NCBI GenBank assembly: GCA_964035575.1
Contig: OZ037930.1
Location: 930,001-994,000 of the forward strand
Source: Rhynchopus sp. YZ270_cl-10
Lineage: Eukaryota; Euglenozoa; Diplonemea; Diplonemida; Diplonemidae
Direction of reading: 5' to 3'
DNA length: 64,000 nt
The translations under genes and the position numbers were made by a program. Below the pieces are notes generated by a model. It was not told where the DNA came from. It did not search any database and saw only the letters and a program-made list of their open reading frames with translations. Of the stretch, positions 1-9,456 are shown one piece after another; position 1 is the first letter of the stretch, and the number at the start of each line of letters is the position of its first letter.

Positions 1-546
1 CGACAGCGTCTCTATCGTTGACAACAATATCTCCGGTGCACTGCTCCCCAACGCCAATAACGTCAAATTCGCCACCGTCTCATTCCACACCACCACAGAA
101 TAGGTCCGCATCTCCCCCGACACCGGGTCCACGCTGGTTACCTCCTTCGAGCAGGTTATCTTCTCTATGCCCGCCATGAAGATGTCGGAGATAATGGCTA
201 TCCCTAGAAGTACGTAGACCAGTGCTACAAAGTAGAGGGTACCGCGGATTGGGGTGGACCAGACGTTTTCACCGGGGAGGAGGATCCATGATTCGCATTG
301 GGTCGAGTCGTTGTTGAAGATTTCGACGAGGAGTTGGTCGCCTGAGTACTTCTCAACGTGGATGTTGGGGCGGTGGGGGATCTGTGCTGCAATGTCGTCT
401 GCAAACCCTGCCTCCGCAAAGAACCGCCCAGGCAGCGTCCACGACACTGCAAACAGCGCGATCAACAGCCCCCGCAGCACCGCACGTCGTGCTGCTGTGC
501 GGGTATGCCCCGTCGTGAAGAGCTTCCTCACGGGGCGCACCTTCAT
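1..546 (-). CDS. Na+/Ca2+ exchanger (NCX/SLC8-type), N-terminal part, cut by window edge
   Basis: The reading frame is open for 182 codons from an ATG at 546 to the window start, so only the N-terminus is seen. It starts with a basic leader and a hydrophobic segment (about residues 24-40), then an extracellular-type stretch. Next comes a transmembrane segment with YFVALVYVLLGIAIISD (about 110-126) and the motif WNETVANLTLLALGSSAPE. The GSSAPE motif belongs to the alpha-1 repeat of sodium/calcium exchangers, where it helps form the cation pathway. Members of this family extrude calcium across the plasma membrane in exchange for sodium. Which ions this protein uses cannot be judged from the fragment. 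The remaining helices and the cytosolic calcium-binding loop lie beyond base 1. AG dinucleotides about 20-50 bases upstream of the ATG are possible leader acceptors. Confidence 0.9.
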   Translation of the reverse strand, partial: MKVRPVRKLFTTGHTRTAARRAVLRGLLIALFAVSWTLPGRFFAEAGFADDIAAQIPHRPNIHVEKYSGDQLLVEIFNNDSTQCESWILLPGENVWSTPIRGTLYFVALVYVLLGIAIISDIFMAGIEKITCSKEVTSVDPVSGEMRTYSVVVWNETVANLTLLALGSSAPEILLSTIETLS

Positions 547-1627
547 TTTATATTTTCACGCTCTTATGTCATTGTTCTACAGTTTTTCTGTGTTTTTTTT
601 AAAAGGAGGAGATGATAGGAGAGGGGGGGAGAGAGAAAGAGATAGTAGCATGGTCGTGAACAGAATACACAACAGTACAGCTTTTATTGCGAGTGGTAAA
701 AGAAAAAAAATTACAATTTGGTGTGGCCGACGACCCCAAAATAGCAGAAAATCGCACCTCCCTTCAGCCGCACCAAAAAAATCCAGATGCCCAGAAATAG
801 CGGAAAATAGCAGAAAATAGCACCCCCGCACCAACAATCGCAAAAAAGATGATGATACAGAGGGGAGGGGGAGGGAGAGAGGCAAGGGGGGGATATGGTG
901 GGAAAATATTTAAAAGGGAGAGGGGGGGAAATGTGCTTTTTTTTTTGGGGAGGGTGGGGGGTTTGGCTCTGAGACCCATCCCCCTCATTGCCCATATTGC
1001 TCGCTCTGCAGGGGTTTTGGAAAAGCCACCACCTATATGTGCCCTACTCTAGTGTGTCTAGTGTGGAACAAAGCAGGCCCTCCAGATACGTTGCATGCAC
1101 ACCCGAACCTTATGTGTGAGGTGATCTGGATCGCAGATTTTCTCCGTTTTTCTCATTGTTCCACGGTGTGAGAAAAAAGTGAGACAAAAGTGTGTGCTGA
1201 ATCGCCTCAATGTAGCTTGAAATACACAAAAAGCCCCTCTCGTGAACAGTAAACCTTTGGTATCTTTGGCATAACCGACCGTGAGGGTGGACCCCCTCCC
1301 CCAACCATGCAGTCCCTGCATCCATTTCGTGGTACCTCCCGGATCTACAATATGAGTTTGAAACACAAGGCATGTACCCACCTAATTTTTTTTTACCCAA
1401 TTTTGGCGGTGTTCGGCGTTATTTGGCGGAAAGGTCTGCTACCAGACCACAATCAGGTAGTGCACCAAATGTATGCGATCGAACCTCTATCTAAACCACC
1501 CTTGATGCGTTCTACCACCACTACCAACCCCCGAAGCAAACTAGGACAGACCCCCTCTCACCCTCCATTCTCCAGCCTGTACAGCGTTGAACACATCAGA
1601 GCTACCCCCTTGAGTTTCCCTTTTTTT
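547..1627. other. Intergenic: J repeat, A repeat, homopolymers
   Basis: No gene is supported. The stretch holds a repeat starting GGTGTGGCCGACGACCCC (about 719-835), which recurs at 7522-7587. It also holds a long copy of hairpin repeat family A (about 1216-1351), plus short poly-T, poly-A and poly-G tracts. The minus-strand 3' end of the exchanger's upstream neighbour lies at the far end. Confidence 0.6.
1216..1351 (+). repeat. Repeat family A, long copy
   Basis: Contains the family core CCTCTCGTGAACAGT followed by TTTGGTAT, then the downstream blocks AACCATGCAGTCC and CATCCATTTCGTGG. These blocks recur at 4284-4389, 42847-42965, 44743-44895 and 57632-57857. The copy is in the same orientation as every other family A copy, antisense to the genes. 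Confidence 0.7.
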
Positions 1628-2482
1628 TCAAACAAAAAAATTCGTCACTTCAGGAAGCGGCTTCGGAAACTTGACGCGAAGGGTGTCCGATGGGGTGGGG
1701 AGGGGTGGTGTCGCTTTGAGGGTCCCTTCTATGTATAGGTAGTTGTCTCCATCGGGGAGGAGGATTAATTCTGGGTCTGAAAGGGTCAGGCCTGCCCTGC
1801 GCATGAAGCGGGCCCAATGGTATGCCGCAACAAGCACATTAGGTTGATGCCGTTGCTCTTCAAACTGAGCGGTACGTACCTCCGCCTCAAGTTGATTTCT
1901 CGCATTGCGGTTTTCACTGTAATAGGTGTGCGCAAGCACAAAGGTGCCACCAGGTTTTAACAATCGAACGTGTTTGGCAATAGATCGTTCGTAGTCTGCC
2001 ATATAAAAGAGGGCTTGTAGAGAGAAGACCACGTCGAAGGAGCCCCAGAGAGAGGAGTCTTCGGGGATGTGGAGGGATTCGTCGGTTTCGCTTTGTGCTC
2101 CGAGGGAAGGGCTGGTGATGTGGGTGTCGGTGACGTTGTCGGGCGATATGTCGTAGTGATGGTAGAAGGCTGCGTGGAGAGGCGACTGCGCCCTGCAGTG
2201 TTCGATCATCTTCTCGCTGACGTCGATGCCGATGGCGGTGGCGCCTAGTTCGCGTGCACGTTGTGTGACCACGCCACGGCCGCACCCGACGTCACAAAAT
2301 CGGGCGCCACGAAACCCATCATGTCGCGCAGCAAAGCGGTCCAACAGCTTAACCCCGGTAGGCTCAAAGTCATGCCCCAATCTCTCAAGCATGACAGGGT
2401 GGCGCATCAACGAATTGAAAGTATTCTGTGCGGCGACACTCCGGGATGCGACCAACACATCCTTCAGGGAGATATTATTCAT
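1628..2482 (-). CDS. Class I SAM-dependent methyltransferase
   Basis: A 284-residue protein. Motif I is ARFCDVGCGRG at about residues 60-70, the glycine-rich S-adenosylmethionine loop. It is followed by an acidic post-I strand (IGIDVSEKM, about 82-90) and the later strands FDVVFSLQALFYM and RLLKPGGTFVLAHTYY. The order and spacing are those of the UbiE/UbiG-like Rossmann methyltransferases. The substrate cannot be assigned: the N-terminal 55 residues and the C-terminal tail after the seventh strand match no group I recognise. The ATG at 2482 is chosen because the frame upstream runs into poly-A and a repeat. No introns are evident. Its 5' flank contains a family B repeat (about 2518-2595). Confidence 0.85.
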   Translation of the reverse strand: MNNISLKDVLVASRSVAAQNTFNSLMRHPVMLERLGHDFEPTGVKLLDRFAARHDGFRGARFCDVGCGRGVVTQRARELGATAIGIDVSEKMIEHCRAQSPLHAAFYHHYDISPDNVTDTHITSPSLGAQSETDESLHIPEDSSLWGSFDVVFSLQALFYMADYERSIAKHVRLLKPGGTFVLAHTYYSENRNARNQLEAEVRTAQFEEQRHQPNVLVAAYHWARFMRRAGLTLSDPELILLPDGDNYLYIEGTLKATPPLPTPSDTLRVKFPKPLPEVTNFFV

Positions 2483-3194
2483 TCCTTTTTTTTTGAAGAA
2501 ATTAGGGAAAGAAGAAGTTGTGTGAAAGTGCAAAACGCCTCACCGTACAAAAAAATCGGTGGATGGCAGAGTGCTGGTTCTCTGTGGGTTATTGAAATAT
2601 AATAGGGGAGGAGGGAGGGAGGGAAAAAAAGAGAAGACAAACCCCCCTGTTTGGCGTTTTAAAACAATGGTTGAAAAGAGACTCTGGTTGTTGATGCAGG
2701 CAACCTCCGACTGACCCACGTACGATGCCAACCATCCGGATGAAAGCACAAACAAGTACCCTGCGGCCTACAACAGTAGATGTAAAAAGGAAACCTGAAA
2801 AGAGATGTGACGTGGTGGTAGGGAAATAATTGGAGAACCTCCCCCTTTTTTTTTGACAATAGTTTTGCCATTTCTTGAATGCCAATTTGGTACAAAAACA
2901 ACAAAAAAAAAAAAGGAGAGTGGGGTGGGGAACCGTAAAGATGAAATAGGTTATGGCGAGTTGAAGAATTTTTTTTATTTTTTCTTCTTTTTTGAAATTT
3001 TCAGAAATCCGTATTCGCTTTGAACCTCAGTTTCGGGCGGATATGGATTCAAAAAATAGTACAAAAAACAGAAAGGGGGGAAGAAAAGAAAAAACGCGCA
3101 TACATGCTGTACACCATACACCGTGTGCGTAAATATGTTTGGAACGTACAATGCAGGGAAGACGAAACAAATAGGGAAAAAATTCTCAACATTA
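2483..3194. other. Intergenic: B and E repeats
   Basis: No gene is seen. It contains a family B copy (2518-2595) and a family E copy (about 2690-2752, with ACCTCCGACTGACCCACG). AT-rich DNA with poly-T and poly-A runs leads up to the transposon-like element at 3195. Confidence 0.6.
2690..2752 (+). repeat. Repeat family E
   Basis: Reads TTGATGCAGG...CCTCCGACTGACCCACG...TACGATGCCAACC...GGATGAAAGCACAA. Near-identical copies lie at about 28550-28619, 31016-31085, 34410-34451 (inside an intron) and 61825-61887, all in the same orientation. Confidence 0.75.
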
Positions 3195-4038
3195 CAGGGC
3201 TTCCCACAGGGGGGACCAGGGGGGACCACTGGTCCCCCTGGGGAAAAAAGAAAAAAATAAGGGGGGACCAGGGGGGACCAGCCTGCCGTTGAGTGTTCCG
3301 AGGCTGCCTATTAGGAATTTTCCACATTTTTTTTAAACTTTTCCTACCCTCCCGTCGCCGCGCATCCAAATACAGGCAACTAACAGGGGGAAAAGATGGC
3401 ACCAAAAAAGTCCTCCGGACCAAGACAGATTTCCATAATGGAATTTGCAAAGCGACCGGCGGAGTCCCAAGTTATCTGCTCAGGCCTTATTTCGCCACGC
3501 TGCATGCTTCCTTTTCCTTCGGCGTTTGACCAATTGAGTCGCGTTCTGGCTGTGACGGGGTCACTTTGTTCATGAGGCATACTCGTGGTTCTTTGCAACC
3601 GCTATTTTCTGCCTCTTCGGGGCCAAGGAAAAAAGTAGCGTACCGTGCGCCTGCGGCGCAAGATTGCAAGCCACCCATGACATAGTTTGGCTGTAAAATA
3701 GTGCAATTTTAAGCACAATATTTTGAAATGCTGCGTACCGTGGCTTCGCCAACAACTTTCGTCCCCTACTAGGAAATGTCTGCAAAGGTGGGGAACGTGA
3801 GATGATATGCAATATGCGAGTGAATGCAGCAGTTTTAACGGTTTACCGGGACATTTTCGCCGGAGGCGAAAAAAAAGATTTTTGACCGCTTAAAGTGCGT
3901 AGAGGCGCGTAACGTAATGTAGCGTCAGCGTTAGTACTACACACCACACACAACAAGGCGCGAAAAAAAAATTTTTTTCACCTTTTTTTGGCTGGTCCCC
4001 CTGGGAAGCCAAAACCCCAGATCCTGCGGGAAGCCCTG
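3195..4038. mobile_element. Non-autonomous DNA transposon-like element, CAGGG termini
   Basis: Left end CAGGGCTTCCCACAGG and right end, read inverted, CAGGGCTTCCCGCAGG. The element is 844 bp and directly flanked on both sides by CATTA (3190-3194 and 4039-4043), a candidate 5-bp target-site duplication. A second inverted pair, GGGGGACCAG, lies inside each end. There is no transposase-sized frame. The interior carries a GCGCCGCAGGCGC-type module (about 3635-3665, inverted) and a tract around 3665-3760 that is homologous, inverted, to 48335-48470. The CAGGG ends resemble hAT elements, but the 5-bp flank is shorter than the usual hAT 8 bp, so the superfamily is uncertain. Confidence 0.7.
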
Positions 4039-4647
4039 CATTATCGTAAAAAAGCCCCAACATATTTTAGGTACACATTGGTAACCATGTGGCATGTAGC
4101 ATGTATTTTATTTTTGTTTTGTTTTTCCCTATCCTTCTTGAGGGTGCATTCTTTTTTCTTCATTCCACCTGAACTTTTTTGTCGTTTCCCCTGTTCTACC
4201 ACGTTTACCCTTCACCATGGAAGAATCACCAAAAAAAAAAAACTATTCTTTTAGCAATCTATAAACGTCTGAACAAAAAAAAAGTTGATTTGACATACAA
4301 AGCCCTCTTGTGGACAGTGTACCTTTGGTACATGACCGGCGTGTACTGGGGGTGGACACCCAACCATGCAGTCCTACAATCCATTTCGTAAAAAAAAACA
4401 ACCTTTTTTTTCCATTTTCACTCTTTTGTTTTTCCATATTTTTCCCCCCCTCCCCTGCACTCCCCCAATCTGTTTTGAGGGGGGAGTTAAAACCTGCCTC
4501 TCCCCTCCTCACCACACCTCTCTCTGGGCAATCTTCCTCAGAAACTACTCATTTTCCTACTTTTTTTTTGAACACATGCCACATACTCTCTCTATCTCTC
4601 TCTCTCTCTCTTTCCTCTCAAAAAAAAAACCACCATCGTTTATCACT
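4039..4647. other. Intergenic: A repeat and CT microsatellite
   Basis: Contains a family A copy (4284-4389), a pyrimidine-rich stretch, and a CT-type microsatellite around 4581-4617. No coding potential is seen on either strand apart from low-complexity frames. Confidence 0.6.
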
Positions 4648-5544
4648 TTACTGTCCATGCTTGAAGAATCCTTCACCAGTTTTTACCCCGAATTTCCCTT
4701 CTTTGACCATGCTGGAAAGGAGTGGGGATGGGGTGAAAAGGGATTCCTCAGGCGCTTCCTTGTTCCATCCGTGAATGATCGCGTCTGTCACATCGAGACC
4801 CACTGCGTCGCTGAGGAAGAGGGGACCCATCGGGTGACCTGCGCCGAGCTTCATGGCGGTGTCGATGTCCTCCGCTGTGGCGTCTCCACGCTCCACCATG
4901 CGGATGGCCTCCATCAAGAAGGGCACCAACAGACGGTTGACCACAAACCCTCTGGTGTCCTTGCATTTAATCGGCACCTTGCCGATCTGCTTGCTGAAGG
5001 TGAACAGCGCGTTGAATGTCTCCTCTGAGGTTCCTTCCGCCTGCACCACCTCCACCAGCTTCATCATTGGGACTGGAGAAAAGAAATGCAGTCCTCCAAA
5101 GTTCTGTGGACGGGAGGTCGCCTTGGCCATCTCCCCGATGGAGAGGGAGGAGGTGTTAGATGCGAACAGAGCATCAGCGGGGGCGTGCTTGTCGAGCTCG
5201 GCGAAGACCTTCTTCTTGACGTCCATGTTTTCGACGATGGCTTCAATGACCAGAGAAGCGTTGGAGGCAGCAGCGTTTCCATCAGTCTCAGTCGAGATGT
5301 TCTGCACCGCAGCGTCGACCCACTCAGACGCCTTCGCAGGGTCCTCTTTGAACTTCTTCGCCCCCACCCGCCCAAGGCTCTTCGCAATCGCTGCCTCGCT
5401 CTTTGCCAGGATCGTTGCGTTCTGGTCCACAAGCACCACCTTCATCCCCGCTGCGGCAGTCACCTGAGCAATACCAGCACCCATAGTACCCCCACCAATC
5501 ACCACAACCTCCCTCTGGAGGGCACGCATGGTGTGACGCAACAT
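4648..5544 (-). CDS. HADH: Short-chain 3-hydroxyacyl-CoA dehydrogenase (mitochondrial type)
   Basis: A 298-residue, intron-free protein, close in length to human HADH (314 with presequence). It oxidises L-3-hydroxyacyl-CoA to 3-ketoacyl-CoA with NAD+, the third step of fatty-acid beta-oxidation. Visible landmarks are the NAD-binding glycine loop VVVIGGGTMGAGIAQV (about residues 13-28) and the glutamate segment IEAIVENMDVKKK. The catalytic histidine lies in GGLHFFSPVPMMKLVEVV. The C-terminal dimerisation domain contains DTRGFVVNRLL and MKLGAGHPMGP, and the protein ends KTGEGFFKHGQ. The short basic leader MLRHTMRALQR would suit a mitochondrial presequence. On the minus strand a TTTTGTACAG acceptor (mRNA from about 5569) precedes the ATG by about 24 bases. 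The bacterial-type enzyme 3-hydroxybutyryl-CoA dehydrogenase shares the fold and is the main alternative name. Confidence 0.93.
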   Translation of the reverse strand: MLRHTMRALQREVVVIGGGTMGAGIAQVTAAAGMKVVLVDQNATILAKSEAAIAKSLGRVGAKKFKEDPAKASEWVDAAVQNISTETDGNAAASNASLVIEAIVENMDVKKKVFAELDKHAPADALFASNTSSLSIGEMAKATSRPQNFGGLHFFSPVPMMKLVEVVQAEGTSEETFNALFTFSKQIGKVPIKCKDTRGFVVNRLLVPFLMEAIRMVERGDATAEDIDTAMKLGAGHPMGPLFLSDAVGLDVTDAIIHGWNKEAPEESLFTPSPLLSSMVKEGKFGVKTGEGFFKHGQ

Positions 5545-5878
5545 CTTTTGTGTTTTTTGGGGAGCGTTTCTGTACAAAATAAGAATTTTTTTTTTATACG
5601 AAGTTAAAATAGGTAGGTATGAACACCGGGTAATAAATATTTAGCAACATCGAGAAGAAAAAAAAGGGTAAAGTTGCTATGCTATACGCAAAACAACCAT
5701 TTCATTTCCCCCACAAAATACACAAAAATTCGTTTCACCCTTACCATAAAATAACACATGATAAAAATACTGAACATTGACCTTTTTTTTTTTTTGTACA
5801 AATCGGAAAGAAAAAAAACAATACATCTATGAACGGGTTGGGATAGAGAGAGGGGGAGGGGAGTGTTTAAAAAACAGA
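5545..5878. other. Intergenic, AT-rich
   Basis: An AT-rich spacer with several poly-T and poly-A runs. No gene and no member of the named repeat families is seen. Confidence 0.6.
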
Positions 5879-7252
5879 TCAATCAGGCGCCTCATCGAGC
5901 TCCGAGGTGAGCAGCTGCTCGACCTTCTCCTCAAGCCGCATGCAGTCCTGGTAGGACCTATCGAGCTTCTTCTTCGCCGTCTGCTCGAGCGCGGTGTAGC
6001 GGTTCCTCAGCGCGTCAAGCTCCTCTCTGAGACGCCTCTCTGTGTCAGACACACCACCTGCCTCACCCCCTAACGACTGATCCGGCGGAGTAGGGTTACC
6101 TGCGTTGGCACTCATAATCCTTAACCGTTCCGTACGTGTTCTTAGAAGCTCATCTTTAGCAGACAATGACGCTTCTGCCATCGCAAGCTTCGCCGCCAAG
6201 CTGTCCGCCCTCTCCCCCGACTCTTGCGCATGCTGTCTATGGCGTTGCGACTCCTCTTCCATCAGCTCAGCATGCGCCTTTGCAGTCCTGCTTGCATCCT
6301 GGAAGTTCTGTTCCCTCCGACTAGCCTGCAGCTGCTGCATAGCTGAGGTAGCTTCGGTCTCCTCAAGGCGCTGCATGAGGCTGTTAATTGTTTCATCCTT
6401 TTCCTGAATTTTCCTTGCATCGACTGCACCTGGGGAGTGTTCGTGCATTTCACTCTGCTCTTGAAAACGCGCCTGAAGCTGGTTGTGTGCAAGACGCAAC
6501 TCCTCCAGCTGAGAGGTAGTAGCGTTTAGGGTCTCCAAGGTGGTAGTATGCTGTTGCTGCAGGGCGTCAAGCTGGCGTAGCGTTTCCGCTGAATCGGTTT
6601 CAAGCTGTTGATGCTGCTGTTGGGTACGGAGCATTTTGAAACGGTGTTCCTTTACCAACTTTTTATATTTCTCCGCCTCCTCCATCACCGACGCACTATG
6701 CGTCTGCTGCAGCTGCACCTGCTCCTTTCTTAAGGAAAGCACTTCATCTTTATGCCGCCTTTCTACTGCAGACTTATCGTCATGCAGGGCACGATGCGAA
6801 TCCTCTAATATCTTCAACTCTTGCGATGCCTTACGCAATTCAGTGTTCTCTGCGGAAAGCGCGAGAAGGTCTTGGCGAACACCAGATACAAGCTCCGCCT
6901 GGGCTTCCAACTGTTTCCGGTGGCGGAGCTCTAGCGCATTGTTCTCTGCAAGCTGTGCTGCGGCCTGCTCCTTCATTTTCCGCAACTGCGCATGCTCGAC
7001 GCGAAGCGCTTCATTATCAGACTGCACCCTCGTTGCCAGCTGTTTCATATCAAACATCGCATCCTGCTGCCCCTCCAGCAACCTCCTCTGTTTCAACACC
7101 AACTCCTGATTGTCCTTCACCCTCGAGACAAAAGAGTTAACATCCGCAAGCTTCTCCCTCGCATTGTCAACACGGGCCTGCCCAACACCAACCTGCCGGA
7201 GTAGCTCCCCACCAAGCCACTCCACCTCTCCAGGGAGCGGGACCCCTTCCAT
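5879..7252 (-). CDS. Long coiled-coil protein, function unknown
   Basis: A 457-residue intron-free protein that is almost entirely alpha-helical heptad repeat, rich in E, Q, L, K, A and R. The stretch from about residue 30 to 400 has no Pro breaks longer than a few residues. A short non-coiled segment with NAGNPTPPDQSLGGEAGG comes at about 390-410, followed by a last coil ending TSELDEAPD. No catalytic motif is present. It could be a cytoskeletal, centrosomal/basal-body or tethering protein; coiled coils do not allow a firmer call. On the minus strand a run of T ending in AG (7256-7255) lies two bases before the ATG, the clearest leader-acceptor candidate in the window. A family A copy (about 7271-7312) follows directly upstream. 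Confidence 0.85.
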   Translation of the reverse strand: MEGVPLPGEVEWLGGELLRQVGVGQARVDNAREKLADVNSFVSRVKDNQELVLKQRRLLEGQQDAMFDMKQLATRVQSDNEALRVEHAQLRKMKEQAAAQLAENNALELRHRKQLEAQAELVSGVRQDLLALSAENTELRKASQELKILEDSHRALHDDKSAVERRHKDEVLSLRKEQVQLQQTHSASVMEEAEKYKKLVKEHRFKMLRTQQQHQQLETDSAETLRQLDALQQQHTTTLETLNATTSQLEELRLAHNQLQARFQEQSEMHEHSPGAVDARKIQEKDETINSLMQRLEETEATSAMQQLQASRREQNFQDASRTAKAHAELMEEESQRHRQHAQESGERADSLAAKLAMAEASLSAKDELLRTRTERLRIMSANAGNPTPPDQSLGGEAGGVSDTERRLREELDALRNRYTALEQTAKKKLDRSYQDCMRLEEKVEQLLTSELDEAPD

Positions 7253-7863
7253 TTCTAAAAAAAAAAAAGTTGCGCTGAAACAAACAAAACCCCTCTCGTG
7301 AACAGTGTACCTAAAAAAGAAAAGTTTATAAGATGATCCTAAGCCTGCTTGGTCACCTTATAGAAAAAGAAAAGTTTGAAAGATGTCCCAAATCCAAATA
7401 AGGGGAGGAGGAGGAGGAGGGGTGAGGGGGGTCAGTCCTTTGTGTGAGGTGAGATGGTGAGAAGGGAGAAGGGAGGGAGGGGTAGGTAGTGTGTTGCGAT
7501 GTAAAGCATTTCAATATAATATGGTGTGGCCGACGACCCCAAAATAGCAGAAAGTAGCACAAAATAGCACCCCCTTTCAGCCACATCAATATGCAATCAA
7601 TAAATTGATAGCATAGGAGGGATCAATAAAAAATGTTCCCATCTTTTTCTCTTCTTCGATGTAAAGAAAAAAAGTTTTTGGTTCAATTCTAGGCTGTGAG
7701 TGATGTGTCTGATGGTAGGCAAGACCTTCTCGCGTTTTCCGCAGAGAAGATTGAATTGTGTAAGGCATCGCAAAAGTCGTATCATTGCGTTGAAAAAAAG
7801 GGGGGTTTTTTTTGTGAAAAAAATGATGTAAAACAAAATGGGGAGGTTTTAATTTGCTATTTT

Positions 7864-7864
<1 letters not shown>

Positions 7865-7894
<30 letters not shown>
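7865..7894 (+). repeat. (GTT)n microsatellite
   Basis: About ten uninterrupted GTT units. Confidence 0.9.
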
Positions 7895-8211
7895 GGTCCC
7901 CGTGAAGGGCCTAGGAAAGGCTTTTTTTTTTTTGTGAAGAAGAATAAAAGTTAAGCAAAGCAATCGAGGTAAAAAAGGGGGGGCTGAATACAGATGAAAA
8001 CTGGCCTCTCGGGAAGATTCATCTTTGGAAAGAAAGAGGGGGAAAAAAAGGAGAAGTTGAACGTGCAAAACGCCTCACCGTACAATCGACGGACGCAGGA
8101 CACTGCGGGGGGGAAAAAAAAAAAGAAAAGAGTATTTCAACATATCAGCAGAAATCTGAAACTGGTTATAAGCTGGCCTGACTCCAAGAAAAGAGAGAGA
8201 AGAGTTATTTT

Positions 8212-8253
8212 TGTTAAGATGAACACAAGCCTCTCGTGCTTGGTCACCCTTTA
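8212..8253 (+). repeat. Repeat family D hairpin
   Basis: Reads AAGATGAACACAAGCCTCTCGTGCTTGGTCACCCTT. The arms ACAAGC and GCTTGG (with AAGATGA opposite TCACCCTT) fold over a CTCTCGT loop. Compensatory changes between copies keep the stem: CTAAGC/GCTTAG at 23280 and 25730, CTGAGC/GCTCAG at 29415, TCAAGC/GCTTGA at 58030. Confidence 0.75.
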
Positions 8254-8562
8254 AAAAAAAAAGGAAAATAGCTGTCGTTGTAGGGCTGTAACGATCCTCC
8301 ACGGAAGGGGGGAAAAAAAGGCAGAATTTTCGTGAAGAGGATTTCTTTTTTGAATCTGTCAGATGCGATCGCAAAAAAGAACATAAAATTTAAATTTATG
8401 CGCATTTTTTAATAAGAAAGAAACCAACGACAACCCTTTGTGTAAATGGTAGATTTTTCTCATTGAGAACCCAAAAAAATGGACTTAATTTCATTTTTTT
8501 TTGCGTTTTGTTATCAGTTTTTTTTTTGAATTTTGTTCAATACTCTGTAACCTCACTCGCTT

Positions 8563-9207
8563 TTACGGCTTTTTGTTGCACTTCGCGTCCGGATCTTCGC
8601 CTCTTAGAATCGCTTCTTTGCGTTCTTTGTCTTGTTCATCAGACTTGCGTTTGTGTTCAGCGATTTTTTCTGGGTCTGTCTCCCATTCAATCCGCCCTGG
8701 AAGCTCATTTGTGTCGCCAATGTACTTGACCTTCAGCGTGACATGAAGCATCGAGGAGGAGTGGAGCTCGATGGGGTCAAACTTCCAGCCCTCTTGCAGG
8801 TCTTTTGGGATGATGACAAGACGCTTCATGCCGGTGCTCATTCCCAGCAGGGCGCGCTCAATGCCGATCATGGTAGTGTTCTCAAGCGTGATCATCTCCA
8901 GCTCGCGAGCAAAGATCAGCGCATGTGTGTTGGACACCCTCCCCTCCATGACCAGCCTGATGTACCTCTTTGTGGTCGTGTTGATCTTGTCATTGTTCGC
9001 GTCAGAGTAGTTCGAAGGGACGTGAAGGTCCTCCTGGTAGTACGTAATGATGTTGTCGTGCTTGTGGCCACGGCGCTTGGTCTTCTCGTTGTGCACCCAG
9101 GAAAGGGTTTTGTGGACAGCAGATTTCACGTCATGAATGGCAGAGCCTGTGTTGTTTTGATGAAAAATGAGGGTCAAAAAGAGCAAATTCTGTGATTTTT
9201 TTTGCAT
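8563..9207 (-). CDS. Divergent FKBP-fold protein, probably secretory-pathway
   Basis: A 214-residue protein. Residues about 75-165 read like a degraded FK506-binding (peptidyl-prolyl isomerase) domain. GIERALLGMSTGMKRLVIIPKDL aligns with the FKBP pattern in which a helix is followed by a GM.GEKR strand and IP. A closing strand LHVTLKVKYI matches the last FKBP beta strand. The Trp at the base of the classical FKBP pocket and the YG of the flap are missing, so isomerase activity is doubtful. The hydrophobic N-terminus (LLFLTLIF) may be a signal peptide. The basic/acidic C-terminus has no KDEL-type signal. No introns are needed. A family B repeat (about 9300-9375) lies upstream. Confidence 0.7.
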   Translation of the reverse strand: MQKKSQNLLFLTLIFHQNNTGSAIHDVKSAVHKTLSWVHNEKTKRRGHKHDNIITYYQEDLHVPSNYSDANNDKINTTTKRYIRLVMEGRVSNTHALIFARELEMITLENTTMIGIERALLGMSTGMKRLVIIPKDLQEGWKFDPIELHSSSMLHVTLKVKYIGDTNELPGRIEWETDPEKIAEHKRKSDEQDKERKEAILRGEDPDAKCNKKP

Positions 9208-9456
9208 TTTTGTTGAATTCCGAATTCCATAAAAAAAGGTCGAAGTAGACTGTACCGGTTGTGAATAGTCTTAAAAATGGTGTTCAATCATATCAAAGTG
9301 AAGTTGATGAGTGCAAACACCTCTGGGACACAGGCACTGACACTCCGCGGGGTTATCTAACCCCCGGAGTGTTAACAAAAACCCGTCAATATCGGCATTT
9401 TCCGGAGCTTTCCGTTTAAAATACTTAGAATAAAATTCAGACGGAATACGGTATGA

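Larger units (their letters stand above)
7253..8562. other. Intergenic: repeats A, D, J, I, B, D and a GTT microsatellite
   Basis: In order: A (about 7271-7312), D (7322-7363), J (7522-7587), the block CAATCAATAAATTGATAG (about 7591-7640, recurring at 16281-16330 and partly at 53500), a GTT microsatellite (7865-7894), B (8051-8110) and D (8212-8253). No gene is supported. The frames that cross this stretch are homopolymer translations. Confidence 0.65.
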
